From Cryptococcus deneoformans JEC21 (Eukaryota; Basidiomycota; Tremellomycetes; Tremellales; Cryptococcaceae), in assembly GCF_000091045.1 (NCBI RefSeq), contig NC_006692.1, forward strand, positions 1,202,221 through 1,254,720: 52,500 nucleotides of DNA, given 5' to 3'. The number at the start of each line of letters is the position of its first letter. Position 1 is the stretch's first letter. Under the pieces are notes generated by a model that was not told the DNA's origin, ran no database searches, and saw only the letters and a list, made by a program, of their open reading frames with translations. Position numbers and translations under genes: made by a program. This document shows, one piece after another, positions 47,345-52,500 of the stretch.

Positions 47345-50300
47345 ATGTTATTATGTCCAAGAGGAGGGGCGAGAATATCGCCTTTCCCCCTCATTCTTAC
47401 GCTCCTCGCGACCAGTCTGTCGGTGCTAGCTTTAACGTATAATGAAACGCTTGATGCGTGGAATATCAATAAGAACCAAAGTGAGTAATCACATGGGAGA
47501 TTAGAAATAATCATTGACACGAGTTAGACGCAACCGATGTGTTGGATTTTTCAACGACGCGGTCAAACAGAACGTATACCCCATCACCAGACAACTGGCG
47601 TGTAAGTTGAATCTCCCACTTTACGTCATATTGCTAATTGTAAACAGTCACTTCCAACTTATACTATTCTTCTCGACAAATGGATCGACGGTGCGCCTCA
47701 AAATAATGACTTTTTTGGTCTTAAATACGAATATGACATGCGCGAAACCCAACTGAGAGCAGGCGGGGATGCAAAAGGGTTGATGAGTGATCGAAGTTTG
47801 GATTATTTATTATCGATGGGTTACAAATCAATATATATCGCTGGTACAAATTTCGTCAACATGCCTTGGCAATCTGATGGTGAGTTTTCGCGTATACAGA
47901 GTAGATAATGGGCAACGCTGATATAAATCAGGTTATTCGGCTATCGACTTTACACTGCTTGATCCGCACTATGGGACGTTGCAAGAATGGGTTGATCTGG
48001 TTGACCGGATTCATGCCAAGGGGATGAGTATCATCCTCGATTTCACAGTTGGTACCATGGGTGATTTGATCGGTTTTGAAGGGTACGTCTCTCTCATACA
48101 TTCGATTTGAACTAACACTTCTGTAGCCACCTCAACACCTCTACACCATTCTCAATGGACGAACACATCGCACAATGGAAACTTCCCGATTATGCACCTT
48201 GGGGATTCCAAAAGTACCCTGACTTCAACTTCACAAACACTTATAATGACTCTTGTGTCTACCCTACTTTCTGGCTTGACGATGGTACGGTTTATGACCC
48301 AGGAAAGACTGGTTGTTATGCGAGTGATTTTGACCACTATGGAGATATCGAGGCTTTCGGTGTTTTGTAAGTTGTTACTGCAGCTTGGTATATATATAAC
48401 TAACCCTTCGTAGCCCTGATTGGCAACGACAGCTCGCCAAATTCGCTTCCGTCCAAGACCGTCTTCGAGAATGGCGTCCGGAAACCGCCGCCAAGTTGAA
48501 ACGTTTTGGTTGTCTCACCATTGAAGCACTTGATATTGATGGTATTCGTATCGACAAGGCTACTCAGGTCACTGTTGACTTCATGGCTGAATGGGCCAAC
48601 GCGACTCGAGAGTGTGCTAGACAGTTCAACAAGGACAATTTCTTCATTCCTGGTGAAATTACCGGTGGTGACACTTTTGGTGCGCTTTATATCGGTCGAG
48701 GACGAACGCCCACCCTGCAACCGTCCAACTTTACTCAAGCGATTGAGCTTACCCAGGATCAACAGCAATACTTCTTGCGAGAAGAAGGCATCGCCGGTCT
48801 TGACTCTGCAGCGTTCCACTATTCCATCTATCGATCTCTCTGTCGATTCCTTGGTATGGACGGTAACTTGCAAGTGGCGTACGATGTCGACGTCAACTTT
48901 GTTACTGCTTGGAACGAGATGGTCGTTTCCAACGAGTTCCTTAACTCGCAGACCAACGACTTTGACCCTCGTCACATGTACGGTACCACTAACCAAGATG
49001 TCTTCCGATGGCCTGGTTTGGCAAACGGAACTGAGCGTCAGCAATTGGGACAGTTCGTCACTGTCTTGCTTATGCCGGGTATTCCTTTGGGTTGGTATGG
49101 CGAGGAGCAAGCGTTCTATTTGCTTGACAACACTGCCAATAACTATCTGTATGGTCGGCAACCGATGACTTCAAACCCAGCTTGGAAGAAGCACGGCTGT
49201 TACAAGCTCGGTTCCAGTCAGTATTATAACATGCCTTATGACAAGGTTCTCACTGGTTGTGATGACCCTTGGAACTCTTTGGACCACTTTGATCCTACCG
49301 CCGAGGCATTGAGGGGCATTAGGAACATGATTTACCTCCGAACTCAGTTCCCTTCGCTCCAAGACGGTTTCTCTCTTACCACCCTTGGAAACTGGACGCA
49401 CTTTATCCAGTTGCCTGGTTCTAACCAAACCCAGACCGAGCTTGGTATGTGGTCCGTCACTCGTGCGCCTACCAGTCAACAGGAAGGTCATGGTTCTTTC
49501 GAAGCGAACGGTACCATTACTCAGGCAGTCTGGTTGATCTACACCAACGAGAATGAAACTGTCACCTACGATTTTGACTGTAAACAGGATGGCTGGATTT
49601 CGTCTCCTTACCAGTCTGGTGTCACAGTGCGAAACTTGTTTTATCCCTATGAGAATTACACCCTTGAAGACTCGTTGAGCTCTTATTACTCTGATGGCAA
49701 CTCGCCTTATCGAGGATGTCTGGGTTCCATCACGCTTGATCCGTTCATGTACAAGGCGCTCGTACCGCAAGACCAGTGGGTCCCTCAACCGCCTACCATC
49801 TCCAAGTTCACTCCTGGTCATGACTACCGTTATCAAACTTCTGGTGGTACCACCAACGTCGATCTCACGATCGAATATGATACGGACATGGACTGCACTT
49901 CACTTCGACAGGCGATGACGCTCAACTACACCATCGCTGGGTCCGGCTCTCCGTCTTTGTCCGAGGGTGACTGTGAGTCAATTGCCGAGGCCGACTGGGA
50001 AGCCCCTTCAATTCCTAGTGTCTCGCCTGGACGATGGAGGTGGACCGGTCAGCTTCAGAACGCTCCCGACGGTATCTACGAAATCATCATCAGCAGTGTT
50101 GACTCTCAGAGCGCTGGCGTTTCAACTGGTAACACCGATCACTTGCTTCTCCGACTTGGTCAGGCGGGCAATGTGATGGTTTTCCCCGAGAATGATTATA
50201 GCGACTCCCTGTTAACTGTCTCAGATGGCGTTTACACCCTCAACAACACTGCGGACGGTGCGGACGCTTATCGATACAGTGCCGATTTCGGACAGACTTG

Positions 50301-52500
50301 GTCTGCTTGGATGAACTATGAAACGAATCCGACTTTGAACGCTTCCATGTTTGAAGACAACTCCCATTGGTGGGATGGGTACCACGTTGTGGTGCAGTAT
50401 TACTCAAACATTGCTGGTTCTTCCAACCAGCAGATTCATGGCGATGCCAACTGGGCACACGGACATCGACGATGGCCACAGCTGTTGGCGAGGGGTTCGT
50501 TTAACACTTGGGGTTATGATCTCGGTGCATCCGCGACCTTTTCATTGACTAATGATAACACTTGGGAGATACCTTTGTCTTCCGCTTGGCCGGCGTACAT
50601 TCAGCTAAACGTCTGGGCCTTTGATGACTATTTCTACGGTGACGTTGATGGCGACGGTATCATTGATCGTATGGCGCCCAACGCTCAGAGTGCAAATTAT
50701 CTCAACATGTCGATCCCTCCCGCTCCTCACTTGGCTTGGAACGTTATTGTTGACGATGCTACTGGCGAATGGAGTGTTGAGCCTATTGGTCACCAAACAG
50801 TTACGGTTATCGCCTTTGCCTTGTTGCTCGTCATCCCTGCTCTTACCGCTTTCGCCGCTGCAGCTATTTTCAGGTACTCTTTCTATTCTATCAAAGTTAA
50901 CAGGTTTGGTCTCAAGCCTAATAAGGCCTCCAAGGAAACTTCCTACTTCCCCATCATCGGTGGACACGGTGAGAAGAAGGGTGATGTCTCAGAGAAGGGC
51001 GCCTTGGCGCTGAACGAGAAGAACCACAAAACCCCTGCAAAGGTTATCGGTTGGCCGGAAGACCAGAACAAGCGCCGAAAGGTTCTTATTGCTACACTTG
51101 AATACGAGATTATGGATTGGAAGCTGAAGGTCAAGATCGGTGGTTTGGGTGTCATGTCAACTTTGATGGGTAAGGCAATGACGGACGTTGATTTGATCTG
51201 GGTTGTGCCCAAGGTTCAGGATTTGGAGTACCCTCAAGGAGAGTATGCCGAGCCGATCGAAGTCATCATCTTTGGCGAGCCCTACCTTATCGAGGTAGAG
51301 ACTCACAAGCTCGACAATATCACATATGTCATCCTTGACTCTCCCGTCTTCCGCGCTCAAACCAAGGCCGATCCTTACCCTCAACGAATGGACGACTTGT
51401 CTTCTGCTATCTTCTACTCTACCTGGAACCAAGCTATTGCCGAGACAATCCGTCGTAACCCCATCGTCGACATTTACCACATCAATGATTACCACGGTGC
51501 CCTTGCCCCTCTCTACATTTTGCCCAAGGTCGTTCCTGTTTGTCTCTCGCTTCATAATGCCGAGTTCCAAGGTCTCTGGCCTTTGCGAACCAAGGATGAA
51601 ATGAAGGAGGTATGCGCAGCGTTCAACATCCCCAAGGAAGTGTGCAGCAAGTATGTCCAATTTGGCAACACGTTCAACTTGCTTCACGCTGCTGCCAGTT
51701 ACATTTCTCACCACCAAAAGTCTATTGGTGTCGCTGGTGTCTCTGACAAGTACGGTAAAAGGTCTTGGGCGAGGTACCCAGCTCTTTGGACTTTGCGAAA
51801 CATCGACTCTTTGCCCAATCCCGATCCTACTGATATCGCCGCCCTTGACGAGCAACCTTTGGCCGTTGACAAGATTGAGGTTGACCAGGAGGCCGAGTCT
51901 AAGCGCCCCGAGCAAAAGAGGCAAGCACAAGAATGGGCTGGTCTCAAGCAGGATCCCGATGCCGATCTCTTTGTATTTGTCGGTCGATGGTCCAAGCAAA
52001 AGGGTGTCGATTTGATTGCCGATGTTATGCCAAGCTTGCTCGACAAGAAGCCCAAGATTCAGTTGATCTGTGTTGGTCCGGTTATTGATCTTTACGGAAG
52101 GTTTGCGGCTGAGAAGCTGGCGAGGTTGATGGAGATGTATCCCGACAGAGTCTACTCCAAGCCTGAGTTTACCGCCCTCCCTCCTTACCTGTTCAGTGGT
52201 GCAGACTTTGCTTTGATTCCGTCTCGAGACGAGCCTTTCGGTTTGGTCGCTGTCGAGTTCGGTAGGAAGGGCGCTCTTGGTGTTGGTTCTCGTCTTGGTG
52301 GTCTTGGTCTTATGCCTGGTTGGGTAAGTCGCGATTGTTACAAAAAAGCTCAAAATTGACCCTCTCCGTAGTGGTTCCCCGTCGAATCTAGTGCTACCGT
52401 GCACATGCTTTCGCAATTGACGAAGACCATCAAACTTGCCCTCAAGTCTACTCCCGAAGAGCGAGCTATCCTCCGTGCCCGATCTGCTGTCCAACGTTTC
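47345..52500 (+). CDS. AGS1: Cell-wall alpha-1,3-glucan synthase, 3'-truncated by the window edge
   Basis: Makes alpha-1,3-glucan of the fungal cell wall at the plasma membrane; in Cryptococcus this polymer anchors the capsule. Exons: 47345-47480, 47528-47601, 47648-47879, 47932-48082, 48127-48366, 48414-52323 and 52372 to beyond the window, giving the first 1624 or so of the usual 2400 residues. A signal peptide (FPLILTLLATSLSVLALTYN region) leads into an extracellular GH13 amylase-like domain with DGIRIDKA (nucleophile Asp about 325) and IPGEITGGD (acid Glu about 359). After a beta-rich linker, one membrane segment (VIAFALLLVIPALTAFAAAA, about 1071-1095) precedes the cytosolic GT5 synthase domain with KIGGLGVMSTLMGKAM, VCLSLHNAEFQGLW and FVGRWSKQKGVDL. 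The missing 3' part should hold the rest of the synthase domain and the multi-pass export region. Confidence 0.97.

Noticed and set aside
51157..52494. 445-codon minus-strand frame opposite AGS1
   Set aside because: The frame is antisense to the conserved synthase domain and arises from biased codon use in a highly expressed gene; its translation resembles no family.

Overview
The window is nuclear DNA of a basidiomycete yeast, most probably Cryptococcus or a close tremellomycete relative such as Kwoniella. I infer this from the very dense short introns (mostly 48-60 nt, GTRNGY donors, CTRAY branch points just upstream of YAG), compact gene spacing on both strands, and the gene set: a cell-wall alpha-1,3-glucan synthase, a Mediator MED13, a YwrD-type gamma-glutamyltranspeptidase and a fungal UGT80/ATG26-type glycosyltransferase. 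Species cannot be fixed by eye.

Layout, left to right. 1-1968 (+): C-terminal part of a CUL4-like cullin. 2426-4101 (+): CDK/CAK-like kinase with an altered catalytic loop. 6181-8270 (+): unrecognised 679-aa protein with repeated motifs behind a long leader. 8977-11451 (-): NIPA-type Mg2+ transporter. 12724-13888 (+): 3-hydroxyacyl-CoA dehydrogenase. 15246-18661 (+): 16-exon sterol-glucosyltransferase-like protein that has lost the sugar-nucleotide motifs. 19173-20306 (-): Zn2Cys6 regulator. 21345-22876 (+): sirtuin. 23371-24195 (-): Rho GTPase. 24463-26179 (+): TFIIIA-like zinc-finger protein. 26578-29006 (-): 13-exon gamma-glutamyltranspeptidase. 30196-30870 (-): RPS23. 31403-31739 (-): doubtful small gene. 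32296-33086 (+): PIG-X/Pbn1. 33217-35455 (-): coiled-coil protein. 35834-38754 (+): PWP2. 39290-39885 (-): LAMTOR2/roadblock-like. 40437-40720: decayed Ty3/gypsy reverse transcriptase just upstream of an intron-containing tRNA-Ser(AGA) at 40858-40952. 41372-46080 (-): MED13. 47345 to the end (+): first two thirds of AGS1.

There is no operon-like cluster. This is a euchromatic housekeeping region: ubiquitin ligase scaffold, ribosome biogenesis (PWP2, RPS23, TFIIIA for 5S rRNA), GPI-anchor synthesis (Pbn1), TORC1/Ragulator (LAMTOR2-like), transcription (MED13) and cell wall (AGS1). Several gene pairs are divergent and probably share promoter space (Rho/TFIIIA, coiled-coil/PWP2, MED13/AGS1, C6 regulator/sirtuin, NIPA/dehydrogenase).

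The observation most worth follow-up is the glycosyltransferase at 15246-18661. It keeps the fold, length and C-terminal tail of the sterol glucosyltransferase family, but all four sugar-nucleotide-binding motifs are replaced without a break in the reading frame, which suggests a conserved pseudo-enzyme. Next are a sirtuin whose start codon is split by an intron (AT|G), a kinase with Asn in place of the catalytic-loop Lys, very small exons (6, 12 and 19 nt), and the retroelement remnant beside the tRNA gene. All exon boundaries were inferred by hand from splice signals and phase, without transcript data.
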